In this document: positions 62,838-64,000 of the stretch, piece by piece
Position numbering within the stretch: the stretch's first letter is position 1
How the letters are laid out: the number at the start of each line of letters is the position of its first letter
Assembly (NCBI GenBank): GCA_002729525.1
Contig: PBYI01000008.1
Coordinates: 222,564-286,563, forward strand
DNA: 64,000 bases
Source of the DNA: Nocardioides sp.
GTDB taxonomy: Bacteria; Actinomycetota; Actinomycetes; Propionibacteriales; Nocardioidaceae
Direction: 5' to 3'
The notes under the pieces: model-generated
What the model was told of the DNA's origin: nothing
The model's input: only the letters and a program-made list of their open reading frames with translations
Database searches by the model: none
Translations under genes and position numbers: made by a program

Positions 62838-64000
62838 ATGCAGCAGTACGACGTCCTCGTGGTCGGCGCCGGCATGGTCGCCGACGAGGCGGCTCGCGCG
62901 TACCGGGACGCGGGTGGCACCGGCACGATCGGGATCCTCGGCGCCGAGCCGGTGCCGCCGTTCCCGCGACCGGCGCTGTCGAAGAAGCTCTGGACCGACC
63001 CCGACTTCACCGAGTCGGGCCTCGACCCGCACACCGCGGGAGAGACCGGCGCCGAGCTGCACCTCTCGACCCGGGTCACCGGCGTCGACACCGACGCACG
63101 CACCGTGACGACCGAGCGCGGCGAGACCTTCGGGTACGGGCGGCTGCTGGTCGCCACCGGCGGACTGCCGCGCACGCTGCCGGGACTGCCGGCGTCCGAG
63201 CGCGTCCTGGCCTACCGCACCCTCACCGACTACCACGCGCTGCGCCGGCTCGCGACCGACGGAGCGCGGGTGGTGGTCGTCGGGGGCGGCTACATCGGCA
63301 CCGAGATCGCGGCCGCGCTGAGCGAGCAGGACTGCCGCACGACGCTGGTCTTCCCGGGCACGACGCTGGGCGAGGAGCGGTTCCCGGAGCCGATCGCGTC
63401 CCGGCTGCACGGGCTGTTCGTGGACGCCGGGGTCGAGGTGGTCGCCGGGCGCTCGGTCGAGCACGGCTCACAGGCCGGCGAGGTCGTGACGTTGACCCTG
63501 GACGACGGCAGCACCCTGGAGGCCGACGTCGTGGTCACCGGGCTCGGGATCGAGCCCGCGACGGACTTCCTCGACGGCGTGGTCGACCTCGCCGACGACG
63601 GTGGCGTGGTCGTCGACGAGCACCTGCGCACCAGCGCCCCTGACGTGTACGCCGCCGGCGACGTCGCGTCGTACCTCGACCCGGTGCTGGGGCGGCGTCG
63701 CGTCGAGCACGTCGACCAGGCGCAGCAGAGCGGGCAGACCGTCGGTCGCGTGCTCGCCGGGTCGGACGAGACCTACGGCCACACGCCGATGTTCTACTCC
63801 GACCTGCTCGGGCACGGCTACGAGGCCGTCGGGCGCACGGAGACGTCGCTGGAGACCGTCGTCGACGACCGGTCGGCACGCGGGAGCGACGGGTCGGTCG
63901 TCTACTACCTGACCGACGACGAGGTGGTCGGGGTGCTGCTCTGGGACGCCTTCGACGTCGAGGACGGCGTGGAGCGGGCGACGGCACTGCTGGCCGAGCA
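62838..64000 (+). CDS. FAD/NAD-linked reductase, 3'-truncated by window end
   Basis: At least 387 residues. FAD-binding YDVLVVGAGMVADEAARAY at the N-terminus, RPALSKKLW, the NAD-binding VVVVGGGYIGTEIAAALSE near residue 150, and YAAGDVASYLDPVLG with the late FAD Asp. The arrangement resembles ferredoxin reductases and AIF-like proteins. It could reduce a ferredoxin for the window's P450, but they are unlinked. ATG 62838 has GGGAGG at 62824-62829. Confidence 0.88.
   Translation, partial: MQQYDVLVVGAGMVADEAARAYRDAGGTGTIGILGAEPVPPFPRPALSKKLWTDPDFTESGLDPHTAGETGAELHLSTRVTGVDTDARTVTTERGETFGYGRLLVATGGLPRTLPGLPASERVLAYRTLTDYHALRRLATDGARVVVVGGGYIGTEIAAALSEQDCRTTLVFPGTTLGEERFPEPIASRLHGLFVDAGVEVVAGRSVEHGSQAGEVVTLTLDDGSTLEADVVVTGLGIEPATDFLDGVVDLADDGGVVVDEHLRTSAPDVYAAGDVASYLDPVLGRRRVEHVDQAQQSGQTVGRVLAGSDETYGHTPMFYSDLLGHGYEAVGRTETSLETVVDDRSARGSDGSVVYYLTDDEVVGVLLWDAFDVEDGVERATALLAE

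Overview
This window is about 72% GC DNA from an actinobacterium. The best guess is Nocardioidaceae (Nocardioides-like). Supporting features are strong G/C third-position bias, frequent GTG starts, an F420-type LLM oxidoreductase, a mycothiol-ligase-like (MshC) paralogue, a DUF6458 membrane protein, a 13E12-type HNH gene and the CsoR/CopZ/CopA arrangement. No rRNA, tRNA, CRISPR array or prophage was found. Genes are tightly packed. The first gene (GntR/FCD regulator) and the last (FAD/NAD reductase) run off the window edges.

Region by region. 1-3.6 kb: regulators and a TetR-MMPL exporter pair with two phased operator-like palindromes. 3.7-8.7 kb: a B12-dependent fused acyl-CoA mutase (IcmF) behind a duplicated operator, then a small membrane protein, a thioesterase and a B12-binding-protein-like metal receptor lacking a signal peptide. 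8.8-15.7 kb: GAF-LuxR regulator, cupin, PhoD-type phosphatase, a secreted ELWxxDGT repeat protein split by an in-frame stop, Dps, and an unknown anchored protein. 15.8-18.7 kb: copper resistance operon csoR-copZ-copA with the operator between -35 and -10. 18.8-26.8 kb: HNH gene flanked by intergenic repeats, LLM oxidoreductase, a 1215-residue secreted PA14 protein, SDR and esterase.

27.0-37.0 kb: a ten-gene overlapping operon matching the Nit1C (MSMEG_0565-0572 / sll0783-0788) nitrogen-starvation cluster. It contains an Sll0783-type protein, radical SAM enzyme, GNAT/AIR-synthase fusion, Nit1 nitrilase, MSMEG_0570-type protein, flavoprotein, glycosyltransferase and AMP ligase. It also has an amidohydrolase at its head and a second nitrilase-fold protein whose catalytic Glu and Cys are both Asp. 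Two GNAAC-N6-GAAAC boxes precede it, suggesting GlnR control.

37-53 kb: aldo/keto reductase, a PP2C phosphatase and atypical response regulators, small membrane proteins, an SGNH protein next to an MshC-like ligase, cytochrome P450, phosphoenolpyruvate carboxylase and MalQ. 53-64 kb: signalling and redox genes. The most unusual is a free-standing CarH-type cobalamin photosensor-like protein translationally coupled to a PP2C/SpoIIE phosphatase, divergent from a STAS antagonist that overlaps tail-to-tail with an RsbW-like kinase. A GAF-HATPase protein and a CBS protein flank this. I read it as a candidate light- or cobalamin-gated partner-switching system. An acyl-CoA dehydrogenase/TetR pair, FAD oxidoreductases and an alpha/beta hydrolase fill the rest.
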